Assembly (NCBI RefSeq): GCF_900964775.1
Contig: NC_041813.1
Location: 30,399,105 to 30,463,104, forward strand
Origin: Scleropages formosus
Lineage: Eukaryota; Chordata; Actinopteri; Osteoglossiformes; Osteoglossidae
Direction of reading: 5' to 3'
DNA: 64,000 bases
The number at the start of each line of letters is the position of its first letter. Position 1 is the first letter of the stretch. Made by a program: the position numbers and the translations under genes. Below, piece after piece: positions 1 to 13,095 of this stretch. The notes beneath the pieces are model-generated. The model made no database searches. It was not told where the DNA came from and saw only the letters and a program-made list of their open reading frames with translations.

Positions 1-69
1 ATGAATCCCTTTCAATATTGAAGAAGGCTCTCAAAAATGCATCACTTTTGGACCAACTCCTCTCTTGAA

Positions 70-160
70 CGTCTAACATCTACATAGATGACCAAGTTGT
101 ACAAATAGGTAAATAACTGCAAGTTACTTTGGAGAAAAGCATCAGCTAAATGAATGAATA
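70..160 (+). repeat. SINE-B tail fragment
   Basis: This is the 3' part of a tRNA-related short interspersed element, called SINE-B here. The piece runs from a remnant of the family line about a numeric-looking 'tataaatgggtaaat' segment to the end signature 'ggagaaaagcatcagctaa'. Fuller copies in this window begin with a tRNA-like head carrying 'GGTTCGAATCC'. Confidence 0.6.
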
Positions 161-1110
161 TAACTGCATGTCAGTATTTGAAGCTCTTTGCTGTGAGACG
201 AGCTTTTGTTTACTCAAAACTTTGTACAGAATTTCTAAGACTGAAACTTCCTCACTAATCACTTGGACTTGACTTAAGCCCAAGTGATCTGAATTCAGAT
301 TGCTACGCTGAGGAGTTTTTGGTCTCCCCAGTGTTGAATAACAAGATAAAGTTGGAATCATTGGAAGAAGAGGTCCACAAAACTGACAAGCAAAAGCGAG
401 AGGACATGCTTGGACCTGCTGCACAAGCAGAAAAAACTTGAGAAGAGCCTGTCTTGAGTGTGCCTCAGTTATATCCTGTTCCAGCCAGCACTGACAAGCA
501 AACACACCGCACCGTCCCCTCGACTCCCACTCAACGCCACTTCCTGGACACGTAAGTTACTATGAGTAGGGCCAGCCGCAGTCCCGGCACACACTCGGGG
601 TACCACCGCTCAACCACAGCTCAGCCTCACGAGATCTGATGTTTCATGGGATGTCTCTGCTGCTCCTCACTCCGAACCTATGCCCTGCTGAGATTTCCCA
701 CATCAGTACTATGCCCCCGTGTAACGCAGACATGCCAGGTCACATGCTTATTATATCTTCCACATGACACAAAAACTTTGCACAAAGAAAAATGAGGGCT
801 GGCGAAGCTAGTAGCTCCTTTAGTGTGTATTCATTTCACAGACACCGGCCTCATCCAGCGTTGGATATTCTGTACCGAAGTCACTTACGTTTACACAGCC
901 GGTCAGTTCTTACCGCCTCAGTAGGCCCACAGGGTAATTACCTTCATGAAGAGTGACACAGAAGCAGTGACTACAAAAGCTATATACAGTGTAGGGGTTC
1001 GAAGCACCACAGCACCTGTCGCTCCTTCACTAGGAGCAGTTGAGGGCTCATTAAAGCTCTACTTTGGAGGTACTTCTCAGCAGAGTCGCCGTGTACCCAT
1101 AGATGATATA
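161..1110. other. Intergenic, nothing recognised
   Basis: AT-leaning single-copy-looking DNA. Only short open frames occur on either strand, none with a recognisable domain. Confidence 0.5.
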
Positions 1111-1306
1111 CAGTGGTTAGAGCTACTGCCTTTGGACGCAAAGGTTGCGGGTTTGAGCTTCATCATCTCTGGCTGTGGTACCTTGAGCAAGGTACTTGCC
1201 TTAAAATTGTTCTAGTAAAATTACCCGGCTGTATAAATGGGTGAATAGTTGTAACCTCAACACTGTAAGTCGATTTGGAAAAGCGTCAGCTAAATGAGTA
1301 AATCAG
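1111..1306 (+). repeat. SINE-B copy
   Basis: tRNA-like head with a decayed B box (about 1,147-1,160), then 'tggtaccttgagcaaggta', 'gctgtataaatgggtgaa' and the 3' signature 'ggaaaagcgtcagctaaatg'. The order matches other copies in the window. Divergence from them suggests an old insertion. Confidence 0.75.
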
Positions 1307-1544
1307 TCATGTACAGTAGGACACAGCTGGAGCCTCCAGTCGCGCGCAACTTGCAAGAGCAGCCTGCGTTCATAAAGTGTGCGACGCATAACACTTCTTC
1401 TAGAACTGCCCTTGACCGAGACAGCGAAATACAACATTTTCTGCATTTTCTGGCAGGTGCAACAAAAGGCAGGGGGTGGAAAGTGGAGTCTATGGTACTA
1501 TGGTACTCGGTTGTGCGCAGCGATCCTGATGCTTAGTCATTAGA

Positions 1545-1742
1545 TTAGTACAGCTGAGCTGCTAGCGAAGGTGGCAGGATCGAATCTCAGCTCTGGCTGT
1601 GTAGTACCCTGAGCGAGGTACTTACCATAAAATTGCTCTAGTGAAAAAAATAAGAAAATAAACGAACTGTGTAATTGTTATTGTAGGTAGAATAACGGAC
1701 TGTAAGTCACTGGAACAGTGAGCTCAGCTAAAAGAATAAAAT
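1545..1742 (+). repeat. SINE-B copy
   Basis: Second tandemly placed copy of the same family. The head includes 'ggcaggatcgaatctcagc', followed by 'taccctgagcgaggtactta' and the tail 'ctcagctaaaagaataaa'. The middle is A-rich and diverged. Confidence 0.7.
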
Positions 1743-2825
1743 GTAAGCGCACGAGACTGTGTTAAGCCTAGTCTAACAGCAGACTTTAAATTAACGCGCT
1801 TTAAACATGCTAAGTAATATATTTTAAAAAGTAGCCGAATTTGGAGGAGGCAACTGGTACATATTATCTGTTTAGTTTCAGCGCCAGACAAGTTGAGGCG
1901 ATTCATTCCGCGCGCGGGCACTGGCACGCGCCGCTCCAGCTCGCGGGGCGCGGATGGGCGCGCGACAACAATCCCTACTGTGTCAGTTACGTGCGAACCC
2001 GCGAGACGATGCCACTCGACTCGTCCTCTCGTCAGCAATCGCCTTGAGGCAAACATACTCTAAGTTTTCCCCGCATACTTCATTTTTTACCTTTGCGTGG
2101 CAAACTGCCCGACGACGGGAAAATTCTCTATTCTGCGCGCCCAAGTGTCATTATTTCTTGTCTAAACGGTGGGTCAACAATAAATATCACCGAAAGTTCA
2201 GTACTTAAGGGAGCCTCCTCCTCAGGAGGTTCCTGTGTGGAAAAGCGATGTTTTGTATGAAAACACACATAGTCGGACAGAGCCAAGAAATGCGACTTAC
2301 CGAAAACCTCAGAAACAGGCAGTAGAAGTAGAGAGTACAGGAAAATGTGGCGCAGTGAAGCGGCCATGGCATGTCCAGAAAGGTCGAGAAATGTCCCAGA
2401 TGAAGAAGGACAGCAGAGGAACAACCGCGTGTCCTGAAGACTCAGACTGTGCTGGGGATCCCGGATGTGCTGCCAATCCAGGTGTCTCCTGAGGAACCGT
2501 GCAGGTAAGGAAGCTCACCTTCTGAAGACAAGGCTAGTGTGTGTGTGTGTGTGTAAGAGAGCGAGAGAGTGCGTGTAAGTGTGTGTTTTGGTTCCCTGGT
2601 GACCCAGCACCCACACAGCACTGGGACATGTCACAGCCCGCTTCGCACCCTCATTCCACAGCACCTTCTCGCCCTGATGCTTTACCCTGGTACACCACAA
2701 AAGGACCGTTGAGAGAACTTAGAGAGACCTTGGGGTTAGTTGCTGCAAGAAAGCCACAGACCCACAGTAAGCAACACAGACACACTCAATAAACTCTCAG
2801 TAGCCAACAACCTTCACCTTATACA
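1743..2825. other. Intergenic with short TG repeat
   Basis: A moderately GC-rich patch lies at about 1,900-2,000, and a TG microsatellite followed by GA at about 2,537-2,572. Short open frames on both strands match no family I recognise. Confidence 0.5.
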
Positions 2826-3145
2826 GGCATGGGTGGTACGGTGGTGCTGCTGTCTCACAGCGCCTGGGGGGGTGTGAGGACATAGGTTCGAGCACCACTC
2901 AGTCTGTGTGGAGTTTGCATGCTCTGGTTTCTTCCCACAGTCCAAAGACATGCTGTTGCGGTTCCCCCATAGTGTGTGAGTGACCGAGAGAGTGTGTTCC
3001 ACTGACGTATGGGTGCGTGACCCAGTGTAAGTAGTGTGTCTAGCAGTGTAAGTCACCGCGGTGAATAAGGTGTGTGAGCTGATAACACTACATGGAGTTC
3101 ATTAGAAGTTTCTATGGAGAAAAGTGTCTGCTAAATAAAATGTAA
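2826..3145 (+). repeat. SINE-C copy (tRNA-headed fish repeat)
   Basis: Composite short element. A tRNA-like head ('ggtacggtggtgctgctgtc', then 'aggttcgagcaccactcag') leads into the segment 'cttcccacagtccaaagaca', the stretch around 'gtgtgtgagtgaccgagaga', and ends 'gagaaaagtgtctgctaaat'. Its tail shares sequence with SINE-B, so the two families may share a 3' module. A reverse copy lies at about 5,396-5,645. Confidence 0.75.
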
Positions 3146-3462
3146 TGTACACACCTTTTATTAAATTGCAGGTTAAGGAAGGAACACATGAATCTGACTT
3201 GAGTTAATTAAATGCTGTAGTTGAGTAGCACTTGAGCAAATCAATAGTGTTCAAAGTTCGAACAGGCCCAAGATGTCCTTTCAGAACCTGGCTTTAGGAA
3301 CTGGTGTACAATTAATGACTAAAAGCCTGCTGAAACATCTTTAATCCAAAAATCAGCATCTGGCCAGCAGCCTGGCCATCTTCATCCCAGGTTAATTTAT
3401 AACCCATCTTAGCATAGGTTGTCTCGTACTGGTCACTGCAGGAATTTTTACCAGGTTGTAAC

Positions 3463-3672
3463 ACACACACATACACAGTCTGAAGCCACTTGTCCCAAGC
3501 GGGGTTGCGGCAAACCGGAGCCTAACCCGGCAACACAGGGCGCAAGGCTGGAGGGGAGGGGACACACCCAGGACACCAGTCCATTGCAAGGCACCCCAAG
3601 CAGGACTCGAAGCCAGGACCTACCAGAAAGCAGGTTGCAGCCAAGCCTGCTACGCCACCGTGCCCCCTCCAG
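3463..3672 (-). repeat. SINE-A copy 1
   Basis: This is the commonest SINE in the window. On the minus strand it has a tRNA-like head (A box around 'ggtggcgtagca', B box 'GGCTTCGAGTCC', decayed), a central segment including 'ttgccgggttaggctccggt', and ends at 'gggacaagtggc' before a short TG tract. Several CpGs present in right-half copies are lost here. Confidence 0.85.
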
Positions 3673-3699
3673 GTTACAACATTTTTTGTTTAATTTATT

Positions 3700-3890
3700 A
3701 ATTTCTCTGTTGTTTTTCTTCAGAGCACCTTCTAGCGACCTACCCATTTGTGCAACAGGGTAATTTGTACTGGAACAATTTAAGATGAGTGCTCTCCTGA
3801 AAGGTATTGCAGCTGCAAGTGGGATTCAGACCTGGGTCCTTGGAGTTCAAATGTAGCAACTCTAACTACTACGCCACCTGCTGCCTGAGC
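3700..3890 (-). repeat. SINE-B copy
   Basis: Reverse-orientation copy. It shows 'gggtaatttgtactggaaca', a decayed B-box region (about 3,818-3,832) and 'ctaactactacgccacctgc' at its head end. It lies directly beside SINE-A copy 1. Confidence 0.7.
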
Positions 3891-5395
3891 ACAAATGTTC
3901 TCTACAGAGCCAACAATGTACGGTATGTATCTTTCATTTTGTTGCTGTATGGATTACTAACACACCAGGAAACATATGGCCTTTCGAGTGGTTAGGCATG
4001 AAGTGGCATCCAGTAGAATTATGAGGTTTATATTTGCAAAAATGAAAAAAAAACTGAGCAACACCACAGAATTTACAAAAAGGCCCATCAGACCAATCAA
4101 TAACCAAAAGGAAGTGAAAATAGAAAAAAAAAACTGTTGAGGGAAAAGAAGACTACCTGCTGAGAATTTCAGAGCTTGCAGACAACCTTAAGTAGTAAAG
4201 ATTCAACTGAACCTTGTTCCCCTCTGCCTTGAACTCTATGTATACAGTGCTCCATCAGGTGTGTGTATCCTAGACCCAACTAAAATCTCCTTAGTGATTC
4301 TATGGCGCCATCAGGTGGTGACACCAAACACATGTAAGATCCAAAAAATATGGGAACAATTCGCAGTACTGAAAACACATCTAGTTTCTGAACATCATAC
4401 CAAGCTGTCCACTACAATCCCAGGTATTGCAGTGTTCTGTAGGCTTAGTTTGTAGTTTGTCTGAATTTCCTCTCTTATTTCACGTTTCATTTTGGCCGTG
4501 AATTTTAGTAAGTGAAAGGGTTGTGCCAAAAATTCTCAGGAAGACTGTGCTCAGTCCTTAACGCTGTTTGCTGACCACAGAGTTTGTATGTACGTCTGTG
4601 CCCACAATCTCACTCACTTTAAATCTACCTTATTAATCTTTGTCCACTTCATTAATTGTCTTCAGTTTAGCTTTCATTGTGTACTTGACCCACGTACAGT
4701 GCGGTTTTCATTCTGCAAAAACAGATTACTCAGTGAATGATAGAGAGCGGAAGGAGAGAAAGGGTGAGATTAGATCAATGTCAATTTCCTCTGGCGCTGA
4801 CACCCTCTAGAAATTGACCAGGAGGCCGAAGTCGAGGCAACAATGCCCCTCTCTTATCCGTCTGCTTATTTTTTCTCTTATTGAATCCTGGCCCCTATGC
4901 CCACCTCGATTTTCTGTCTCTGCCAGTTGCTAGGTTACCACCAGCAATGTTCTGGAACGGCAGTGGTGAGAAACGGGAAAATAAACAGATAAGCTATAAT
5001 ACCCCAGTCGAGTCTTCTGGCATTTCGTCCTGATTGCTCCTGGGGTGTTAAAGCACTTTTGATGCTTCTGTATTGGGGGTTTTTATCTGATTGGTTTTAT
5101 TGGCCCTTGCTGGCCCTACTGGTTTGCCCCCCTGCTTTGTCAAACAAATAAACTTAGAGCAGAGGCAGGCTCACATTGTTCTTGGGGGGAGCGATAGATT
5201 ACCAGCTATTAGGACGATAGGAATGGCACTGACCTGGGGCTGCTTCTAAGTCTAGACTACAGCTGGAGATGAGACGACGTCTACACAGTGTACACAGTCT
5301 GCACAGAAGCTGAACGAAAGCCTCTTTTCTCTTGAACACTTTAAAAGTGACTAAAAAAGAAAGGGATTCTTACTTGAATTTATTATTATTATTAT
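3891..5395. other. Intergenic, nothing recognised
   Basis: AT-rich DNA with poly-A runs near 4,045 and 4,120. No coding signal, RNA gene or repeat family was recognised. Confidence 0.5.
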
Positions 5396-5645
5396 TCTTA
5401 TTGTTGCTGTTTACATTTACATTTATTTATTTAGCGGATGCTGTTTTCCAAAGCGACTTCCAATACACTCTATGTAGTGTTATCAGATCACACACTTTAT
5501 TTGCCAAGGTGAATTACACTGCTAGAAACATAACTTACAATGGGTCACTCATCCAAACATTAGTGGAACACACTACCTCTCTCACTTACACACTATGGGG
5601 AACCTGAACAGCATGTCTTTGGACTGTGGCCTATGGGAGGAGGAC
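5396..5645 (-). repeat. SINE-C copy, 5'-truncated
   Basis: Reverse-complement relative of the 2,826-3,145 element. It starts with 'tttagcggatgctgttttcc' (the reverse of the 'ctgctaaat' tail) and ends within 'catgtctttggactgtggcc'. The tRNA-like head is missing. An ATT/TAT trinucleotide run precedes it. Confidence 0.7.
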
Positions 5646-7200
5646 TGTTATTTTGTTGCTAACTCGTTAAGATTAAGTTTCTCTAAGAATTAGTTACCCC
5701 TTTACGCAACTGTGTAATTTCCACTGGTGCAGTTCAGAGTATCTGTTGCCTCTGTTCCCTGATGATGGTGGGTGTCACTGTGGCTCTCAGTCAGATTCGG
5801 TTCACTGGAAGATTTTCCATAGGAAACTTCTTTCCCTCTTTGATCCCAGCTGTCCAGCTATCTGTTCTGTTCTTACCTTTGAGACAAGTCCATGACCAGG
5901 CGGTTCCAACACAGCACACCTCAGAAACTCAAGTCATAGAGTCTGTAAAAACCCATGAAGAGTTTCTCATGATGTGAGAAAGAGATGGAAAGCTAAGTCT
6001 GTCTCTCCACATGACTGGCCCATGGAGAAGCGTGATACTAGCTTTTCAGAGGGAGACAGAAGCAGCATCAATAACTCGGAACGCTTTGCACGTTAAACAC
6101 AGTGAGCTTGAAAGGATTACACTTTGAAATGTAAATGGAAACAGCAATACACTTTTAACTCTCATAACTGCCTCCACTTTTAAAGCAACTTAATGAGAAA
6201 TCTACTTCCTTCTGTGCATATTAGCACAAAATATATAGATTTGTTTAATTTGAATGATTGACAGCATATATAAATCCTTACACGATCAATACACTACACG
6301 TAATCCTGGAAGGAGAAAGATTTTTAAAACTGCACATATTTATTCCTGGATATATTCTTTTTATCGTACAAAAAGAATTTCACAGTTCTATTACGTCGGA
6401 AACACTTACGTAAAATACTTGGAGGTTTTACAAAAGCAAACTGAATGTAAATTCACTCCATTTTTTTTTTCCAGACAGAAAATCCCAGACATTAATTAAA
6501 ATAACACTTTTACAGTATCTTTTAGTACAGGCAGAATATAGTGCTTCACAGTTTCCATTGTTTTTCTTCAGCAAAACATATATTTACTGATGAGTTACAG
6601 TAGTAAATTTTCCACCTGTTAAGAAGGTGTATTTCTCTGCAATAATCCACAGTTAACAAGCAATCCCCCATACATCTTAAACAAAACTCTTGTACAGCAC
6701 TATGCAATAACGTCAGCATAGAAATAACCTGCATTGCCATATCACAGCAGTATTTGATATTCATATAGAGTGTATTTGCTTAGTCCAGATTGAGTATCTG
6801 TCTCTTGATTTGTTAGTTTTCTCATGTTCTTTCTAAAGTGATCAATAATTTCTGTTGAGTTTCATTTTTAATGAGTCCCTGGCAGGACCTGCAGCACCTC
6901 AACCCCACAGGGCAGGTATTCCACAAGAGATCGATATTTGTAGGAACCTGTAACAGAGAGCAAACCGAAACAAATGGATTGTACTGTGGGTTTCTCAGAC
7001 CCTTGGGCTTTGGAGGCCACTGCTGCTATCAGAGTCTAATTACTGGCGGTTCATGGATTTCACGATTCACTGTTCTAGAGGCGTAACACTGAGGTAATCC
7101 TGGTTCATCTTTCTCAAATGACATTAGCTGAACCAGCAAACAGATCATACTCAGACAAAACCCCAAATGAACACAGCAACCCCCCAAACACTCACATACA
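5646..7200. other. Intergenic, nothing recognised
   Basis: AT-rich sequence. Open frames are short and lack similarity to families I know. Confidence 0.5.
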
Positions 7201-7201
7201 G

Positions 7202-7235
<34 letters not shown>

Positions 7236-7240
7236 ACGCA
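7201..7240. repeat. CA microsatellite
   Basis: About fifteen CA units, followed by an interrupted 'tacacacgca'. Confidence 0.95.
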
Positions 7241-8999
7241 CAATTTCATATTTATTGGATATAAATTATGGAAGATAGAACGGGATATTGCGAATTGGTC
7301 CAGAAACTGCTGGTTCAGATGTGAGGAGAAGTAAACCAATCTTTGAAAATGATGTTCAAACTGAATTTCTTTAATAAGTGCTCAGCTCTGTAGATGGGTA
7401 ACATGTCTAGAGTTTACGCTGTTTCAGAGTGCACATACTACTAATGTAATGAACCGGGAGTTAAATTCTAACTTATGGCTCCTAAATCTCCCGGTTGCTA
7501 AGGGTTATTTTCCCATTAGCTGGAGTTGCTAGGCTGCTGATTTCATCCTGTTAAGCAGTAATGCTCTCATGACTTCTTCATCCTCGATCCTCATACCCCC
7601 CACCCATTCTTTAACCAAAATAACTTTCTCCACCGTCTGTTGCTATTCAGGCTGGTTCATTGTTGCTAAGCAACAAATCAGAATCATCACAAATTAAACA
7701 TCTATGTACTGTATGTATATATAGATCTATATTTATTTACAAAACAGAAGAACAGAAATGTAAAGTGTCCTACTGCAATGGGTGTGTGAAGGTATGAAAA
7801 ACAACTGGACATCACTGAAGAAGTTTTCATTTCATGACATTTACATGATTTTCTCATTCAGAAAAGCAAGACTCTAAAGTCGGTTTCAATTATACCGGTC
7901 TGGGTTTTTAATATCTCTGTGCCTTTGTAACAACTCATTAACATGTCACCTGCTGCATGGTACACATGCCAAGTTAGCAGTACGCATTCAATTACAATGT
8001 TCTGATTTACCAATTAATAGCTGTCTGGAACTAAAATAAAAATGAAATCTTCTTGCTGAAAAAAAAATGATTAGACCATGACAGTCTGCAATACCGTGAA
8101 GATTGTTCCTGATACCGCTGCGATTACATTTGAACTTAATTTATATATTACAATAGATTTTAACTGTAGTAAAGTTTGTTAGGGTTACACTGTTGACAGT
8201 GACATTTTGGGGCCCAAGGATTCATTAAAGGTAATATCATAGTGGCTAATAATAGTTTGCAACTCTGTTGTTATTTAAAGCCATTTATCCACAACTGCAG
8301 AATTATTACAGTTAATGCACAAAAATATGTGTAATAAATGGGCCCTTTAATCTTCAAAATTAGACTCAGGCATCATGTAATCAAACTACCAATTCAGGGA
8401 ACCCATCTGATTTCCAACATTTCATGACTTTCAGAAATGTACTTGGCCATGAAAGGGTTTGGAAAGATGAGCACAAATGGAACCTCTCAGTGACAAATAA
8501 TAAAATAACGAAATATACAGAAGGCGTTATGCAACATCAATGGCATATTGGCTTTATGTGGTAGAAGGTAAATGTACAAAGTGTAGAGATGTGTATCTGT
8601 ACAGCATGTGTTCATCATTTTTGTGCTATACGCTTTGTAGTGTCAAAGGTTGCAATAGGAGGGCCCCTCACACAATGGCATCAACAAGGCCTTGCACTGA
8701 GCCTCTAGAACTAGAGAAGCATTTTCAGCAATGCTGCCAGGAGAGCTCCAGGGAAGGCTTACTTTACATTTAACCTGATATTTACATTGTGAACTTCCAG
8801 AAAGTCTTCTTTTTACTTCACATGGATTAATCTCGACAGAAATAGCACCAGGGAGCAGCGGTAAACATGGTTTCTAATAGTGTATTGCATAGATTTACAG
8901 GTTCAATTCCTTAACATTTGTTCCTCACAATACACATATATTGTATTACATATTTCTGTCCTGTGGACTCTGTGTCGGTTTCCCCCTTTCCCTCTCTTA
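7241..8999. other. Intergenic, nothing recognised
   Basis: AT-rich, unremarkable DNA. A 77-codon frame at 8,540-8,773 is not recognisable as a protein. Confidence 0.5.
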
Positions 9000-9032
9000 A
9001 ATGAATGAATGAATGAATGAATGAATGAATGA
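9000..9032. repeat. TGAA tetranucleotide repeat
   Basis: Eight or so consecutive TGAA/ATGA units. Confidence 0.95.
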
Positions 9033-9419
9033 ACATCATTTGGCCACAGAAAGGCAAAAAAGTTCCATCCATATTACAACTGTACCGCGTGCCCTGAGCT
9101 GTGAATGGGAAAGGAAAGCAATGTAGAGCTGAGCATCTTAGACACAAGAATGTTAAATTCCTGCGTTTCCCAGTGGAATAGGCCTGTAGCTCTTGTTGAA
9201 TTATTTATGTAATGTTTGGTGGTCTCTTTAAAAAACGAATAATCGAGCTTTTATGTGCAACCTCTTAAACGAAAGCACTTGGACTGTGTGGGATCCACGT
9301 GTAAAAGTTTATTTTAAAAGTCCAACATTTGAGACATAACACTCATTAATCACACCCACAGTTAAAAAGACTGTAGGCGTACAAAACGGACCCAAGGTCC
9401 CGAAGTGAAATCAAACTGT

Positions 9420-10293
<874 letters not shown>

Positions 10294-11022
10294 CGTAGTC
10301 CGCGCGGCTCTTCAGGGGATATGCTGCCGCCGCCGCCGGAACTTGGCCTCCGGGGTGCCGCTAAATATGCAAACGATATTTCATGTGCCAGTAGCGATTG
10401 TCGAAGGGGGGGGGGGGGGTCGTCTTCTCCTGCTGCCGCCGAGGAGGCTTCGTCAAACTAAAGTCATTTCTCGAGTGAAAGAAGTTTGTTTGCAATGAAA
10501 CATGAATGTATCGCAGTTTTACGTGTCTGGGCGCGCGGGGGTTCAGGTCTAGTCTTGTTTGTATCCTTGGAAGAAAAAAACGAATGTCAATAGTACTAGT
10601 TAGAACAAAATATACTTTAATTATTTTAATACCTTCAGCTTACTATATGTATATTATGGGGGTAATGTATCGGTATCGATGTTCGTTGTTCAAACGCAAA
10701 GTTTATAGATGTCGAAAGTTAACGCATGCATATTTTTGTGCATGACACTAAACACTCGTGTAAGTACTGTACCAATGATGTGGATATATTTTGGAAACGG
10801 CCTTTTTGCAGACTCCACTTTAAAACGCACGCTCGGAGAAGGCTGCTCTTTGGTGGTCGACATGCGCATGTTCACTTTATTACTGCACTTGAACTTGGTT
10901 TTCCTCCAAAAAGCGTTATTTGGTGCTTGGTTGTTTACAGTGAACTTGAATACAACGTTTTTGCACTTTTTACAGATGCTATATGTTTTGTACGGATGAA
11001 ACGACATGCATGACGCATTAAA

Positions 11023-11028
11023 AATAAA
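11023..11028 (+). terminator. rprml: Poly(A) signal of rprml
   Basis: AATAAA about 730 bases after the stop codon, followed by a T-rich stretch. The first canonical signal well placed for a 3' UTR; the UTR between is AT-rich with no other gene. Confidence 0.55.
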
Positions 11029-11214
11029 GAGTCTTTATCTCTGGATCCTAAGTCTTTACTCGTGGCCATGGGCCACGTACCGCTCTTGACCAAAGTACAA
11101 CGTTTCACACACGTTTCTTTGCCCCATCACGACACGTCCCGCTCAGACAAAACTGTTAGGGACGAAGCGCAGTTCAGTTCAGCGACAGTAACTGTTTCTT
11201 TGAACAAATTGTAT

Positions 11215-11282
11215 TTCTACGAGATGCACGTCGATTTGGAGAAAAGCGCCTGATAAATGAATACATGGACATGTAAATGTAA
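11215..11282 (+). repeat. SINE-B tail fragment
   Basis: Only the end signature survives ('gatttggagaaaagcgcctg', then 'ataaatgaatac'). Confidence 0.6.
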
Positions 11283-12959
11283 CAGGTTTTTTACTGTTAA
11301 GACGACAGCTGTCCAGAAAAAGTTGCGTCACTGGTGCGCAGTAAAAACGCATACATCTAAAAGTGTTACTCATTTTACTCAGCTGTTACTACGTTCTTAA
11401 GAAGTGGACACCGTATCGGAGCAAATAGCTATAATATCAACAAAAAGCAGTAAAATATTTTTTTCAAATAACTGCAGAAATATTGCTTGGAAACATGCAA
11501 GTAATCTGTTTATAAGTTACATTAATTGCAAAGAACCAAAACTCTTCGTAGCTAAGTAAACTAAACGTGATTTTTTTAGATTGTTCTAAAAATAGGGAAA
11601 TATCCCACAAGCCAAATGAAAAACTAAGATTTAAAATAAGATTTTTATAATACAAGGCTTATTTTGGCAATGGCCATGGAGCCTCAGCACATTTAATTAA
11701 AAAAAAATGGAGGAATGTGTGAGCGAAAGCAAATTGCCAGCTGCATAACAACATGAAAACTATCAATGGGGGGGCTCTCGGCTATTGAGGGCTCAACGCT
11801 ACATGTCATCAGGGAAGGGAAGGCGTGACTCTCCACGGCACACGCATCACAGCACATTCTTTTTTAATGAACCTGGCTCTATTACGCCCCAAATAACGCG
11901 CTCATTGGTTTCAGAAGTAAAGTGACTGAACAGAGTCCACAGTGAACGCATTCGCTCTACTGCTCCGCACCTGCCAGACTGAACATCTCGTTTAAAAGAT
12001 CATAGCCAGTCACATGGTCATTAAGGACAAAGACTTGTGAACTTCAGATTGTCAGTTTAGGTGACAAGAGTGACCCAGCATTTATCTGGCCAAAGTACTT
12101 ACCTCAGATTACTCCAGGAATCCATCCCGCTGCATCAGTGGCTAAAACTGTAAGTTACTTTGGACGGAAATAAGTAATACTTATGTGTGACTAAAGTGAT
12201 TCACTTTGGAATTTACATTAAGTACTTCGGAAGATACACATTCACACAAGTGTCTACAAGCCTGATGTCTGCCCATCTGTGTAAGGCCGTACCCTGTGGG
12301 TACATCGAATGGTGCAGACTACTACATTACCGGTTGCTATGGTTGCCATCGGTGGGTAAAAAGGAGCACTGTTTTACAGCTTACGCGGTACAGTGGGTAT
12401 CTGAGTCCAAAAAAGTGCACATAACCTGCTTTTTAGTCTTTCTGGTAAAACAAATGGAAAGAATTCCCTCAAATGTTTGTTTTTGTAAGTATTCTTGCGC
12501 TATGGATATCTATAGATTTTTTACACAAGTTTGATCTTAACAGCAATAATAAAATCTTCAGTTTGAAGAACACATATAATTTGCACCTAATGGGAGACCT
12601 GTCGAGGGCAAGAACACCGGCAGCGCAGTAATTACTGTCTCATCTGCATTCAGAGTGTAGACAGCTCTTGCCTATCTTTCCCAGCCTGTTACCACACCTG
12701 CAGAACAAGCTTCATAAAGTTGTTCATTTATCTACCTGTCTATCACTGAGTTCACATATTTAGGTTCAAATAAAACTTTATTCAACCCAAATGAAGAGCT
12801 AAAATGCCAAAGGCTGGCAAATGGAACATACGGAAGAGCGAGTCAGACAGAAAATGAAGTAATTATACAGGTACTGTGTAGTTAAGTATCAGACTGCAAA
12901 ATTATAGCATGAAGATACATGAGCCTATTCACTTTAAGAAGCGTTCAGTGTGTTCTTGC
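11283..12959. other. Intergenic, one SINE-B trace
   Basis: AT-rich. A decayed SINE-B trace lies at about 12,080-12,180 ('taaaactgtaagttacttt'). An open frame at 12,187-12,534 is not recognisable. Confidence 0.5.
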
Positions 12960-13095
12960 ATATAGAGTTGCATGCTGTGGAAGTTTCTGTCACCAAGACA
13001 AATTCCTTGTTTGTGTGAACATACTTGGGAATAAAGCTCATTCTGATTCTGATTCTGATGTCACTTTGGAGACAGGCATCTGATAAATGAACAAG
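12960..13095 (+). repeat. Retroposon 3' tail
   Basis: 'acaaattccttgtttgtgtg' followed by 'gggaataaagctcattctga' and the TTCTGA repeat is a tail found on many fish non-LTR retroposons. A short SINE-B-like end ('ggagacaggcatctgataaa') follows. No upstream reverse-transcriptase frame was seen, so this is a severely truncated copy. Confidence 0.6.

Noticed and set aside
12960-13095. Possible LINE
   Set aside because: Only a 3' tail with a TTCTGA repeat; no reverse transcriptase or endonuclease frame nearby, so only the tail is annotated.
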